A program made the position numbers and the translations under genes. Shown here piece by piece: positions 18,353-27,680 of a stretch of DNA of 64,000 nt. The DNA lies in the NCBI RefSeq assembly GCF_018919145.1, contig NZ_JAHLQJ010000002.1, positions 186,001 to 250,000 on the forward strand, written 5' to 3'. This DNA comes from Paenibacillus brevis (GTDB lineage Bacteria; Bacillota; Bacilli; Paenibacillales; Paenibacillaceae). Position 1 is the first letter of the stretch, and each line of letters starts with the position of its first letter. The notes below the pieces were generated by a model. The model was not told the DNA's origin and searched no databases. It saw only the letters and a list, made by a program, of their open reading frames with translations.

Positions 18353-19759
18353 ATGAGTATATTTAGAAAAAAGTCGATTACCGAGATGCTGCAGGAGAAG
18401 GCGGCAAGCAGTGCGAAGGGCATGAAGAAGGAGCTGGGCGTCTTTGACTTGACGATGCTGGGCGTTGGCTGTGTGGTCGGGACCGGAATCTTCGTGTTAA
18501 CGGGAGTTGCGGCTGCGAATCATGCGGGGCCAGGCTTGATCCTGTCCTTCCTGCTTGCGGGCATTGTTTGCGCCTTTTGTGCGCTTTGCTATGCGGAATT
18601 CGCCTCCATGGTTCCGGTATCTGGAAGTGCATATACTTACAGCTACGCTACGTTCGGAGAGATTTTTGCCTGGGTGCTGGGATGGGATTTAATTCTGGAA
18701 TATGGCTTTGCTGCGTCCATGGTGGCAAGTGGTTGGTCCGGGTATTTTCAAGGCTTGCTGTCCGGGCTTGGGCTGGACCTGCCCAAGGCAATCAGCAGCG
18801 CATTTAATCCCGCCGCCGGCACCTATTTCGATCTGCCGGCCGTGTTAATTGTCCTGTTGCTTACCTTCGTGGTATCCAGAGGAGCCAAGGAATCGACACG
18901 ATTAAATGCGATCATGGTCGTTGTCAAAATAGCGGTCATCATCCTCTTTATTATTGTGGGTGTCTTTTATGTGAAGCCGTCCAATTGGACCCCGTTTATG
19001 CCGTTTGGGTTTAGCGGAGTCGTGACCGGCGCTGCGACTGCCTTTCTGTCCTATATCGGCTTCGATGTGGTTGCAACGGCCGCTGAGGAAGTACGAAATC
19101 CGCAAAAGGATTTGCCTCAAGGCATTCTTTGGTCACTGGCGGTATGCTCCTTGCTCTATATCCTGGTTACCGCCGTATTGACCGGCATGGTTCCATATCA
19201 TCTTCTTGATGTCAAAAATCCGGTTGCCTTTGCGTTGCAGTATATTCATCAAGATTGGGTGGCCGGGTTTATTTCCCTTGGTGCTATTGTCGGCATCACG
19301 ACGGTATTATTTGTTCTCTTATTTGGACAGACCCGTCTGTTCTTTGCGATCGGCCGGGATGGCTTGCTGCCAAAAAAATTATCCAAAGTGAACCCCAAAT
19401 CAGGCGCACCGGAATTCAGCACCTGGGTGACCGGGGTGATTGTGGCCCTCTTTGCCGGCTTGATCCCGCTCAATAGGCTCGCAGATTTGGTTAGTATCGG
19501 GACTTTATTTGCCTTCATCTCCGTATCGGTGGGAATTATCATCCTGCGCAAGACGCGAGCCGACCTGGAACGATCCTTCAGAGTACCGCTCGTGCCCTTT
19601 ATTCCGATTATTGCCGCCTTAACCTGCGGATACTTGCTGATCAGCCTTCCGCGGATCACGTGGATTGCATTTCTGATCTGGATGGCAATTGGCTTATGCG
19701 TTTACTTCTTCTATGGATATAAGCACAGTCTCTTGGCCAAAGACAAAGGAAACTCTTGA
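18353..19759 (+). CDS. Amino acid permease, APC family (YfnA-like)
   Basis: 468-residue cationic-amino-acid-transporter type permease with about 12 helices. It parallels B. subtilis YfnA: the MSIFRKK start, GCVVGTGIFVLTG consensus in helix 1, AFLSYIGFDVVATAAEEVRNPQKDLP and the C-terminal YKHSLL. Substrate is probably a neutral or branched amino acid but cannot be read from sequence. The ATG at 18353 has AGGGGA about 10 bases before it; upstream GTG (18311) and ATG (18326) would add non-conserved residues. TATAAT at 18297 may be its -10. Confidence 0.87.
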   Translation: MSIFRKKSITEMLQEKAASSAKGMKKELGVFDLTMLGVGCVVGTGIFVLTGVAAANHAGPGLILSFLLAGIVCAFCALCYAEFASMVPVSGSAYTYSYATFGEIFAWVLGWDLILEYGFAASMVASGWSGYFQGLLSGLGLDLPKAISSAFNPAAGTYFDLPAVLIVLLLTFVVSRGAKESTRLNAIMVVVKIAVIILFIIVGVFYVKPSNWTPFMPFGFSGVVTGAATAFLSYIGFDVVATAAEEVRNPQKDLPQGILWSLAVCSLLYILVTAVLTGMVPYHLLDVKNPVAFALQYIHQDWVAGFISLGAIVGITTVLFVLLFGQTRLFFAIGRDGLLPKKLSKVNPKSGAPEFSTWVTGVIVALFAGLIPLNRLADLVSIGTLFAFISVSVGIIILRKTRADLERSFRVPLVPFIPIIAALTCGYLLISLPRITWIAFLIWMAIGLCVYFFYGYKHSLLAKDKGNS

Positions 19760-19835
19760 TTCATGTATATTCCGTACGCAAAATGAAGAAATTAAGGCGG
19801 AGCTTGCACATCTACAATGAAGGAGAGATTCCCTC

Positions 19836-20693
19836 ATGCTGGAAAGGTTCGCCTTGATATCGGCTATATTGAGCTGTACGTTGCTCATTCAGCCGGCGGC
19901 AGCAGTTGCCTCTTGCTTGCCTGCAATACCTGTCAGCCTCAATGAGGTTGAACAGACAGCTTCTGCCTCCGAGAACCAGCCCTATCATTTCGGCTTCAAG
20001 CGAAGTGTGAATGGTCAGCTTCCCTCCATTAATGAAGAAGGCTTCAAGACGATTGTTGATCGCTATGATGCTGTTTTTACGGGGGATACCAGCCGTAAGG
20101 AGTTGTTCCTTACCTTTGATAACGGCTACGAGAATGGATATACAGCGCCAATTCTGGATGTACTAAAAGCCAAGAAGGTTCCCGCAGCCTTTTTTGTGAC
20201 AGGACATTATGTGAAGGACCAGCCGGAGCTGGTGAAGCGTATGGCGGAAGAGGGGCATATCGTCGGTAACCACTCCTGGAGTCATCCGGATATGACCACC
20301 CTCGCCGACGGGAAGATCAAGGAGGAGCTGGATCGGGTTAAAGCAGCGGCTTCCCCACTGACAGGGACGGATCAAATGCGGTACTTGCGCCCGCCTCGCG
20401 GCATCTTCAGCGAGCATGTGCTCAGAGTTACGAAAGAGCTGGGCTATACGAACGTATTCTGGTCACTGGCCTACAAGGATTGGGACGTCAATGATCAAAA
20501 GGGAGCCTCGTACGCTTATCATAAGGTCATCGCCCAGCTTCACCCGGGAGCGGTGCTGCTGCTGCACTCTGTATCCAGGGATAACGCGGAGGCCCTATCA
20601 TCCATCATTGATGAAGCCAGACGCCAGGGTTATGAATTTAAAACGCTGGATGAATTATCACTGAAGAGGAAGGCCGGATTCGGCACACCATAA
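19836..20693 (+). CDS. pdaA: Peptidoglycan N-acetylmuramic acid deacetylase PdaA
   Basis: 285-residue secreted polysaccharide deacetylase (carbohydrate esterase 4) that makes muramic-delta-lactam in spore cortex. Signal peptide in residues 1-25. It tracks PdaA closely: HFGFKRSVNGQLP, the metal-site LTFDNGYENGYT, FFVTGHYVKDQPELVKRM, NHSWSHPDMT and LRPPRGIFSE, and WSLAYKDW. AAGGAGAG lies before the ATG. Its presence argues for a spore former. Single gene with a strong terminator. Confidence 0.93.
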   Translation: MLERFALISAILSCTLLIQPAAAVASCLPAIPVSLNEVEQTASASENQPYHFGFKRSVNGQLPSINEEGFKTIVDRYDAVFTGDTSRKELFLTFDNGYENGYTAPILDVLKAKKVPAAFFVTGHYVKDQPELVKRMAEEGHIVGNHSWSHPDMTTLADGKIKEELDRVKAAASPLTGTDQMRYLRPPRGIFSEHVLRVTKELGYTNVFWSLAYKDWDVNDQKGASYAYHKVIAQLHPGAVLLLHSVSRDNAEALSSIIDEARRQGYEFKTLDELSLKRKAGFGTP

Positions 20694-20760
20694 TAAGACA
20701 GGGAGCAGTGCCAGAGGTGATGATTTCACCGGCGCAGCAAGGCTCCCTGTCTTATTTTTT
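20693..20760 (+). terminator. Terminator after pdaA
   Basis: Arms ATAAGACAGGGAGC (20693-20706) and GCTCCCTGTCTTAT (20742-20755) with an inner GGTGA/TCACC hairpin, followed by T6. The left arm overlaps the stop codon. Confidence 0.85.
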
Positions 20761-20794
20761 TGATATCAGGACGTATAAACTTCTGAGTATTTGC

Positions 20795-20850
20795 TTGACA
20801 ATCATCAAGCGGGCTCCTATAATTAGGTCTGCTAATAAATAGGTTACCTA
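20795..20850 (+). promoter_or_regulatory. marR promoter and operator
   Basis: TTGACA (20795-20800), 17-base spacer, TATAAT (20818-20823): a consensus sigma-A promoter. TAGGTTACCTA, a perfect 11-base palindrome, follows at 20840-20850, near +10, where a MarR repressor could block it. Confidence 0.8.
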
Positions 20851-20891
20851 ACTATTAAATATCTTAAACAATAAGAAAAGAAGGTGATCAG

Positions 20892-21356
20892 GTGGACAGG
20901 ATCAAGGATCTCCAGACCCGCCGTCTGATGGAGATACTCAGAAGATTCGGGAGAGCCGATTGGCGTAACTTCGAGACGGGGGGCCTCAAGCCAAGTGAGA
21001 TCAGAATACTGTTTGCTGTCCAGTCAGGATGCTCTGAACAGCCGGAGGGGGTTACGGTATCGGAGATTAGCAGCTTTCTGCAGATCAGTTCTCCGACAGT
21101 GACACCGTTAATCAAGAGTCTGGAAACGCAGGGACTTGTGCATCGTTACAATGATCAGGATGATCGGCGTGTAGTGCGTGTCAGATTGACGGAGGAAGGA
21201 AGCAGGTTCACCAAGAAAGCAAGGGAATCGCGGCTCCGGCGCTTTCAGGAATTAAAGGACTTCTTGGGTGAAGAGCGCAGTGAGGAATTTATCGATACGC
21301 TTGAAATGATCTATCAATTTATGGAACGGAAGCATGTGAAGCCAGAGAAAGAGTAA
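20892..21356 (+). CDS. MarR family transcriptional regulator
   Basis: 154-residue winged-helix regulator: LKPSEIRILFAV, VTVSEISSFLQISSPTVTPLIKSLE recognition helix region and the wing DQDDRRVVRVRLTEEG. It starts with GTG at 20892 after AAGGTGAT. The palindrome TAGGTTACCTA at its own promoter suggests autorepression, and the two following genes encode a heterodimeric drug-type ABC exporter, the usual MarR target. A 254-bp repeat separates it from them. Confidence 0.88.
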   Translation: MDRIKDLQTRRLMEILRRFGRADWRNFETGGLKPSEIRILFAVQSGCSEQPEGVTVSEISSFLQISSPTVTPLIKSLETQGLVHRYNDQDDRRVVRVRLTEEGSRFTKKARESRLRRFQELKDFLGEERSEEFIDTLEMIYQFMERKHVKPEKE

Positions 21357-21358
21357 CG

Positions 21359-21612
21359 CTATATAAGTTGAACTTTAAAAGTTACGTAGAAAGGGGCATA
21401 TACGTAGAAAGGGGCATAAGTGTGAAGTGTTACAAGCTTTCTGTAAGAAAGCTACTTCGAAAGCATAGAGCGTAAGCGTTCGCCTTTGTGAGTGGATTTC
21501 TACTGTATAATATCTTAGTTCAATTAAGAGAAATCCGGCGATCAACAGTGATCGTAAGAACACTTCACACATTGCCCCCAGAACGTAAAATTCAGTAGTT
21601 GAACTTATATAG
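21359..21612. repeat. Nested palindrome repeat, longest copy
   Basis: Outer arms CTATATAAGTTGAACT (21359-21374) and AGTTGAACTTATATAG (21597-21612) pair at 15 of 16 bases. Inside are GGGGCATAAGTGTGAAG and CTTCACACATTGCCCC arms. An 18-base unit, TACGTAGAAAGGGGCATA, is tandemly duplicated at its left. It lies inside the marR-exporter operon. No coding capacity seen. Confidence 0.75.
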
Positions 21613-21653
21613 ATACGATCAGAGATTTTATCGAGAAAGTGGAGCTGATAGGA

Positions 21654-23381
21654 ATGATGAAGCTGCTTCAACATTTGAAGCCATACCGCTGGCTTGTAGC
21701 AGCCGTATTGGTTCTGGTATTTTTCCAGACCTTGACGGAGCTGTATTTGCCGACATTGATGTCTGATATTGTGGACACCGGGGTCGTAAATGGAGATACC
21801 GAATATATCTGGAAGGTGGGCGGCGTTATGCTGCTTGTCGCACTGGGCGGAATGATTTGCTCTGTCGGCTCAAGCCTTTTCTCCGCGAAGGCGGCCTCCG
21901 GCTTTGGGAGAACGCTCCGCGGGAAGGTATTCGGTCATGTATCCAACTTTTCGTTGGAGGAATTCGATAAGGTCGGGACAGCTTCATTGATTACCCGTAC
22001 GACCAACGATATTACCCAGGTCCAGCAAGTGCTGATCATGATGCTTCGTATGATGATTATGGCACCGATGATGTGCATCGGCGGAATTATTATGGCTGTC
22101 TCAAAGGATGCGACGCTGTCGCTGACCTTGATTGTCATTATGCCGGTGCTTGCGCTGGCGATTTTTCTGATCGCGAGAAAAGGGTTGCCGCTGTTCAAGG
22201 CGATCCAGAAGAAGATTGACCGTCTGAACCTGGTGCTCCGCGAGGAGTTGACAGGGATTCGGGTCATTCGCGCCTTTAACCGCATGGGACATGAGCAGAA
22301 GCGGTTCGATCAAGCGAACCGGGATCTGACGGACACGGCGATCCGCGTCAATAAGATTATGGCGCTGATGATGCCGCTGATGATGCTGGTTATGAATGTC
22401 TCCTCTATTGCGATCATCTGGTTCGGGGGATTAAGAATTGATTCAGGACACATGGAGGTCGGCGATCTTATGGCCTTCCTGCAGTATGCCATGCAAATTC
22501 TGTTCTCATTAATTATGGTATCCATGATGTTCGTCATGATTCCGCGCGCCCAGGCCTCTGCAGTCCGGATCAGAGAGGTGCTGGACATGGAACCGGTGAT
22601 TAAGGATGCGGCTTCAAGAGCTTCTGCTGGTGCACTGAAGGGATACGTCGAGTTCGATAATGTCACCTTCAGCTATCCGGGAGCCGAACAGCCCGCCATT
22701 CAGAACATCTCCTTCAGTGCCAAGCCGGGTGAGGTTACGGCGATCATTGGAGGAACCGGGTCCGGTAAATCAACATTAATCAGCCTGATCCCGCGCTTCT
22801 ATGATGTAGACAGCGGAAGGGTCATGGTTGACGGCATAGACGTTAGAGAGCTCTCCCAGGAGGAACTGCGCTCGAAGATCGGCTTTGTTCCTCAGCAGGC
22901 GGTGTTGTTTACCGGTACGATTGCAGAGAACATTCGTTACGGAAAAGAAGATGCCAGCGACGAGGAGATTCGCCGCGCTGCAGAGGTAGCTCAAGCATCG
23001 GGCTTTATTACCGAGATGGAGCAAGGCTATGAATCCATCATTGCCCAGGGCGGATCGAATGTATCGGGAGGCCAGAAGCAGCGGCTATCCATCGCCAGAG
23101 CGCTTGTGCGCGGAGCGGAGGTATACATCTTTGACGATAGCTTCTCCGCACTGGATTTCAAGACGGATGCGAAGCTGCGCGCGGCCTTGAAGAACGAAAC
23201 TCGAGAATCGACGGTGATTATCGTGGCCCAGCGGGTAAGCACCGTGCTGGATGCCGACCGGATTATCGTGCTGAACGAGAGCCAGGTTGCCGGTATCGGT
23301 ACGCATGCCGAGCTGATGGAATCATGTGAAGTCTACCGCGAGATTGTATATTCCCAGCTGTCGGAGGAGGAGATTGCATGA
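21654..23381 (+). CDS. Heterodimeric ABC exporter, first subunit (degenerate site)
   Basis: 575-residue half-transporter, six helices (1-320) and an ATPase domain with Walker A GGTGSGKST near 370, signature VSGGQKQR near 470. Walker B reads VYIFDDSFSALD: Asp replaces the catalytic Glu. This is the degenerate site typical of BmrC/LmrC/TM287-type partners. Exports drugs or lipids by family; substrate unknown. The ATG at 21654 follows GTGGAG by about 9 bases; a GTG at 21639 lies within that site. It overlaps the next gene by ATGA. Confidence 0.88.
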   Translation: MMKLLQHLKPYRWLVAAVLVLVFFQTLTELYLPTLMSDIVDTGVVNGDTEYIWKVGGVMLLVALGGMICSVGSSLFSAKAASGFGRTLRGKVFGHVSNFSLEEFDKVGTASLITRTTNDITQVQQVLIMMLRMMIMAPMMCIGGIIMAVSKDATLSLTLIVIMPVLALAIFLIARKGLPLFKAIQKKIDRLNLVLREELTGIRVIRAFNRMGHEQKRFDQANRDLTDTAIRVNKIMALMMPLMMLVMNVSSIAIIWFGGLRIDSGHMEVGDLMAFLQYAMQILFSLIMVSMMFVMIPRAQASAVRIREVLDMEPVIKDAASRASAGALKGYVEFDNVTFSYPGAEQPAIQNISFSAKPGEVTAIIGGTGSGKSTLISLIPRFYDVDSGRVMVDGIDVRELSQEELRSKIGFVPQQAVLFTGTIAENIRYGKEDASDEEIRRAAEVAQASGFITEMEQGYESIIAQGGSNVSGGQKQRLSIARALVRGAEVYIFDDSFSALDFKTDAKLRAALKNETRESTVIIVAQRVSTVLDADRIIVLNESQVAGIGTHAELMESCEVYREIVYSQLSEEEIA

Positions 23382-25273
23382 GTCAGAATAACAGACACCA
23401 GCCATCCGCACAGCGAGGACGAGGTCCAAGACCGGGCGGTCCCCATGGAGGACCGGGAATGGGAATGCCGGTTGAGAAGGCAAAGGATTTCAAGGGTACC
23501 CTGAAGCGGTTGATCCGTTATTTGCGGCCGCATAAGGTACAATTGATTGCTGTGCTTGTCATGGCGATTATCAGTACGATTTTCAGCATTGTCAGCCCGA
23601 AAATTATGGGAAAGGCAACCACCAAGCTGTTTGAAGGCATTATGGCAAAATTTCAGGGAGTACCTGATGCTACGATTGATTTCCAATATATATGGCATAT
23701 CATTCTGATTCTGCTGGCCTTCTATGTATTAAGCGCATTGTTCAGCTACTTTCAGCAGTTCCTGATGGCAGGAGTTGCACAGAAGACCGTCTATGACCTG
23801 CGGCGCGAGGTCAATGATAAGCTGTCCCGGCTTCCATTGAAATACTACGATGCCAGAACACATGGGGAGACACTAAGCCGGGTGACGAATGATGTGGACA
23901 ACATCAGCTCCACCTTGCAACAGAGTCTGACTCAATTGATCACCTCCATCCTGACGTTGATCGGTGTTCTGGTCATGATGCTGACCATTAGCCCGCTCCT
24001 GACATTGATTGCGGTACTTACCCTGCCGGTCAGCATTGTGGCGATCAGTTCCTTCGCCAAGCGTTCGCAGAAGCAGTTCGTGCGCCAGCAGGCTGAGTTG
24101 GGGAAATTGAATGGTCACGTTGAAGAAATGTATACCGGCCACAAGGTCATTAAAGTGTTTGGAAGAGAGAAGAAATCGCTGGAACAATTTGATGAGATTA
24201 ACGGCCGATTGTATGAAGCAGGCTGGAAGGCGCAATTTATCTCAGGGATGATCATGCCGATCATGGGCTTCATCGGGAATATCGGTTATGTGCTCGTTGC
24301 AGTTGTAGGCGGGATATTGGTCACGAAGCAGTCGATTACAATCGGGGATGTGCAAGCCTTTATCCAGTATTCAAGACAATTTACGCAGCCGATTACCCAG
24401 ACAGCGAATATCGCCAACATTATCCAATCTACGGTGGCTTCGGCAGAGCGTGTATTTGAAATTCTGGATGAAGAGGAAGAAGTGCAAGAGGCTGCCAAGC
24501 CTATCTCGCTGCCTGAACCGCAAGGGCGCGTAGCATTCGAGCATGTGAAGTTTGGTTATGAAGGCAAGCAGCCGCTGATCCCGGATATGAACATTGAAGT
24601 CAGCCCGGGCCAGATGGTGGCAATCGTTGGTCCGACGGGTGCCGGGAAGACAACCCTGATCAATCTGCTCATGCGTTTCTACGAATTGAATGACGGGGCA
24701 ATTACGATTGATGGCGTGAATATTACGGAGATGAAACGCGGGGAATTGCGTTCGCTGTTCGGCATGGTGCTCCAGGATACATGGCTCTTTAACGGAACCA
24801 TTCGCGATAATATTGCATATGGGCGCGAAGGGGCGACAGAGGCGGAAGTCATCCGCGCAGCCAAGACAGCGCATGCAGATCACTTTATCCGTACACTTCC
24901 GGGAGGCTATGACACGATTCTGAATGAAGAAGCCTCGAATATTTCGCAAGGGCAGAAGCAACTCCTGACCATTGCCCGCGCAATTTTGGCTGATCCGGCG
25001 GTGCTTATTCTGGATGAAGCAACCAGCAGCGTCGATACCCGGACCGAGGTCTATATCCAGAAGGCCATGAACGAATTAATGAAGGGCAGAACGAGCTTTG
25101 TTATCGCTCACCGCCTGTCCACCATTAAGGATGCTGATCTGATCCTGGTCATGAATCATGGTTCCGTGATCGAACAAGGCAATCATGAAGAGCTTCTGGC
25201 TAAAGGCGGCTTCTATGCTGACCTCTACAATAGCCAGTTCTCCAAAGGCGGCTTCGATCAGGAAGTTGGTTAA
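23378..25273 (+). CDS. Heterodimeric ABC exporter, second subunit
   Basis: 631-residue partner of the preceding gene, coupled by ATGA. It has a Gly/Pro/Arg-rich cytoplasmic N-terminus (residues 5-30, PSAQRGRGPRPGGPHGGPG), six membrane helices (35-340) and an ATPase with Walker A GPTGAGKTT, an altered signature ISQGQKQ in place of LSGGQ, and a canonical Walker B LILDEATSSVD. The canonical Glu here combined with the degenerate partner gives one functional ATP site, as in BmrCD/LmrCD. Confidence 0.9.
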   Translation: MSQNNRHQPSAQRGRGPRPGGPHGGPGMGMPVEKAKDFKGTLKRLIRYLRPHKVQLIAVLVMAIISTIFSIVSPKIMGKATTKLFEGIMAKFQGVPDATIDFQYIWHIILILLAFYVLSALFSYFQQFLMAGVAQKTVYDLRREVNDKLSRLPLKYYDARTHGETLSRVTNDVDNISSTLQQSLTQLITSILTLIGVLVMMLTISPLLTLIAVLTLPVSIVAISSFAKRSQKQFVRQQAELGKLNGHVEEMYTGHKVIKVFGREKKSLEQFDEINGRLYEAGWKAQFISGMIMPIMGFIGNIGYVLVAVVGGILVTKQSITIGDVQAFIQYSRQFTQPITQTANIANIIQSTVASAERVFEILDEEEEVQEAAKPISLPEPQGRVAFEHVKFGYEGKQPLIPDMNIEVSPGQMVAIVGPTGAGKTTLINLLMRFYELNDGAITIDGVNITEMKRGELRSLFGMVLQDTWLFNGTIRDNIAYGREGATEAEVIRAAKTAHADHFIRTLPGGYDTILNEEASNISQGQKQLLTIARAILADPAVLILDEATSSVDTRTEVYIQKAMNELMKGRTSFVIAHRLSTIKDADLILVMNHGSVIEQGNHEELLAKGGFYADLYNSQFSKGGFDQEVG

Positions 25274-25291
25274 TAGCAAACCTCATCATCT

Positions 25292-25325
25292 AAGAGCCAT
25301 GTGCCTCTGGCCATGGCTCTTTTTT
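25292..25325 (+). terminator. Terminator after the ABC exporter operon
   Basis: AAGAGCCATG (25292-25301) and CATGGCTCTT (25312-25321), followed by a T-run to 25326. Confidence 0.85.
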
Positions 25326-25399
25326 ACTACAACCCTCAAATTTCGACATTTTTCTCCGATATTTTATTAGCAAGCAACTAGACCTACAGGAGGCATTAT

Positions 25400-26887
25400 A
25401 TGACAGCTTTATCGACTCAGGAAGAACTGTACTATCAAGATTTTCGCAAGAGGAACCGGCTGCTATGTATCATTTTTACCGCTCTGACGGTCCTGTCCAC
25501 CTTCAGTGTGGTCGGATTAAGCGGAGAGGCTGGAGTCAGGGTCGGCATTATAGCCCCCTACATCCTGATCTGTATTTTTATTTGGTGGGCTCATAAGTTC
25601 AGACGATTCGAAAAATGGATACCGGTCATTGTGATCTGGGCGATTTTTTTGATCACTGTAGAGCTGATCATCCAGACAGGAGGGAGTATCGGCAACTCGA
25701 TCACGGCATTCTTTCTGCTCAGCCTCGGCGTGATTCATCATCGGCGCCATATCGCCTGGAGTGCGTTGTCCGCAGGACTGGGCGTCATTATCTTTAATTT
25801 TATAATGACAGCGGACAGAACGGACGTCCTTGCCGATTCGTTTGCAGTATTATTCTATTTCGTCCTTATTTCCTCCTTCTTGGCTACCCAATCCAAATAT
25901 GGCCGTGAAATGATGGAATCATTGGTTGGATACAGTAAGGAATCCAATGAATCGCTTCATAAGGAATATGAACGGGAAAAAATGATAAAGTCGGCTACGC
26001 TGACCATTTCCGAGACTCTAGGCGAGATTCGGACGATGGGCCATGATAATCAGCAAGCCTTCAGGGAAATGAATACAGCCTTCCAGGAAATGACCAGCGG
26101 CTCGGCGGTTCAAGCCGAGACCATCGCGAATATTTCGGAGCAGATGTATGCTTCCAATCAGAAAATAACCGAGATGCTTGGCTCGCTCACCAGGCTCGTA
26201 GGCTCCGTGGCGGCTACGAAGGATGCCTCTGAGACGGGAGCGGAAGTTGTGGAGGGCCTGACCCGGACGATTGATCAATTCCATCTGAACATGGATGAAA
26301 TGAAGCAGGATATTCAGGCATTGATTGTGAATATCCATCGAATTGACGAGCTGACCAGCTCTATTCAGGAGATTGCAAGCCAGACCGGGTTGCTGTCGCT
26401 CAATGCCAGTATTGAAGCAGCCCGTGCAGGCGAGCAGGGGCGGGGCTTTGAGGTGGTAGCTAATGAGATTCGCAAGCTTGCCGAGTTGACGAATGATTCC
26501 GCAAAGCAAATCACGGACAATATCGGGCAGGCCACACGGCAAGCCGATCTCTCGCAGGTTCGTCTGAACGAAAATGTAACCAGCATGCAGCAGAGCCTGG
26601 AGCTTGTTGAGCAGACCAGACGTAACTTTCAGGTGATCGATAGCTACGTATCGGAGCTGTCGGAGGACGCGGAGTCAATCTCCTCGAAGGTTGGAGGAGT
26701 CAAGAACGCCAGTGAATATGTGGAGCAGGCAGTGAATGACTTTGTTGCTGTCATTCAACAATCCTCGGCAACGCTGGAAGAACTGCTTGCAACAGTCGAT
26801 AGCCTTACCTCGCAAAATGAGCCGATGGTCCAGCGGATCGAAGAGACCGACCAGGCAGTGAAGCAATTGATCGTCATGGAGAGGTAA
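25400..26887 (+). CDS. Methyl-accepting chemotaxis-type protein without periplasmic sensor
   Basis: 495 residues: about six N-terminal membrane helices (22-165) with only short loops, then a long coiled-coil signalling domain. The conserved hairpin tip reads [21 protein letters not shown] near residues 328-348, followed by [13 protein letters not shown]. There is no extracellular ligand domain and no clear HAMP domain, so it probably senses a membrane or cytoplasmic state. No che genes lie near. AGGAGG precedes the ATG. Confidence 0.85.
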   Translation: MTALSTQEELYYQDFRKRNRLLCIIFTALTVLSTFSVVGLSGEAGVRVGIIAPYILICIFIWWAHKFRRFEKWIPVIVIWAIFLITVELIIQTGGSIGNSITAFFLLSLGVIHHRRHIAWSALSAGLGVIIFNFIMTADRTDVLADSFAVLFYFVLISSFLATQSKYGREMMESLVGYSKESNESLHKEYEREKMIKSATLTISETLGEIRTMGHDNQQAFREMNTAFQEMTSGSAVQAETIANISEQMYASNQKITEMLGSLTRLVGSVAATKDASETGAEVVEGLTRTIDQFHLNMDEMKQDIQALIVNIHRIDELTSSIQEIASQTGLLSLNASIEAARAGEQGRGFEVVANEIRKLAELTNDSAKQITDNIGQATRQADLSQVRLNENVTSMQQSLELVEQTRRNFQVIDSYVSELSEDAESISSKVGGVKNASEYVEQAVNDFVAVIQQSSATLEELLATVDSLTSQNEPMVQRIEETDQAVKQLIVMER

Positions 26888-26892
26888 TCGCA

Positions 26893-26938
26893 GAAGAGGG
26901 TGTCCAAATCATCGGCAGATGACCGGGACACCCTCTTC
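26893..26938. terminator. Terminator-like hairpin
   Basis: GAAGAGGGTGTCC (26893-26905) and GGACACCCTCTTC (26926-26938) are fully complementary, but no T-run follows on either strand. Between convergent genes; resembles the hairpin at 13068. Confidence 0.5.
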
Positions 26939-27001
26939 AACGTAAACTATGCGATTAAGCGCTTATGAGCAGATTCTCTATTTATTCGCGAAGCTATTGA
27001 A

Positions 27002-27349
27002 TCACGATCTCGCCAGCAAGTAGACTCCGAACAGGATAACCGCCACTCCGGCAGCCTTCGAAGCGGTTATTGATTCGTGAAAGAGAAAATAAGCCGGGAT
27101 CATAGCGAGCACATAAGCAAAGGCCTGCATAGGATAGGCGACGCTTAACGGCAGCCGGGTAAGCACGGCGAACCACAGAACGGTAGCCACGGCATAGAGC
27201 ATAATTCCGCCGAGAACGGCCGGTGAAGTAACCAGCTTCCCCCAATTCAGGCCGCCGGTGCGGGCGAGACCAACTTTGAATAATACTTGTCCAGTAACCA
27301 GAAGCACAATATTTCCTAATAAAAGAAGGTAGCTAATCATTCTGTCCAT
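27002..27349 (-). CDS. Small EamA/SMR-type membrane protein (ArnE-like)
   Basis: 115 residues forming four helices, of the small multidrug resistance/EamA superfamily. LPLSVAYPMQAFAYVLAMIPAYF resembles the SMR/ArnE pattern, and ArnE-type proteins flip undecaprenyl-phosphate sugars. Last gene of an operon with a GT39-type transferase, a GT2 transferase and a DUF2304 protein, so flippase of a lipid-linked sugar is the likely role. The start at 27349 has AAGGAG about 13 bases before it and overlaps the previous gene. Confidence 0.75.
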   Translation of the reverse strand: MDRMISYLLLLGNIVLLVTGQVLFKVGLARTGGLNWGKLVTSPAVLGGIMLYAVATVLWFAVLTRLPLSVAYPMQAFAYVLAMIPAYFLFHESITASKAAGVAVILFGVYLLARS

Positions 27350-27680
27350 GCAGCGAATCGCGCTCCTTGAGAATCGTCAACTCCTGAGTCAGACGCAGCA
27401 CTTGGGCGGTCAGCTTGGTTAAGACGATGGTTAGATGAAGAATAATCGTGAAGCAGAACAGCAGTCCGAACAGAAACAGAATGGCGGGAGCGTATTTCAC
27501 GCCGAACCGGTTCGCGATCCATTCGATGAACGATATATTAAGCGATACAGTGACAAGAACCACACTGAACAGAATCCACAGCAAGGAGTACTGCTCTCTA
27601 AGCTTCTGCCTGCGAACCAGCTCCAGAACGAGCATGAGGAACGAGAAGGCCAGTATAATCGACAAGGCATAGATACTCAT
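27333..27680 (-). CDS. DUF2304 membrane protein
   Basis: 115 residues with three hydrophobic segments and the DUF2304 block LVRRQKLREQYSLLWILFSVVL. Its biochemical role is unknown, but the family is regularly found beside GT2 polyprenyl-phosphate glycosyltransferases, as here. The ATG at 27680 overlaps the GT2 stop as ATGA; the longer frame from 27767 lies within the GT2 gene and is not credible. Confidence 0.8.
   Translation of the reverse strand: MSIYALSIILAFSFLMLVLELVRRQKLREQYSLLWILFSVVLVTVSLNISFIEWIANRFGVKYAPAILFLFGLLFCFTIILHLTIVLTKLTAQVLRLTQELTILKERDSLHGQND

Noticed and set aside
21480-21520. TATAAT at about 21507 inside the long palindrome as a promoter for the ABC exporter
   Set aside because: The only -35 candidate (TTGTGA) is 14 bases away; spacing is wrong.
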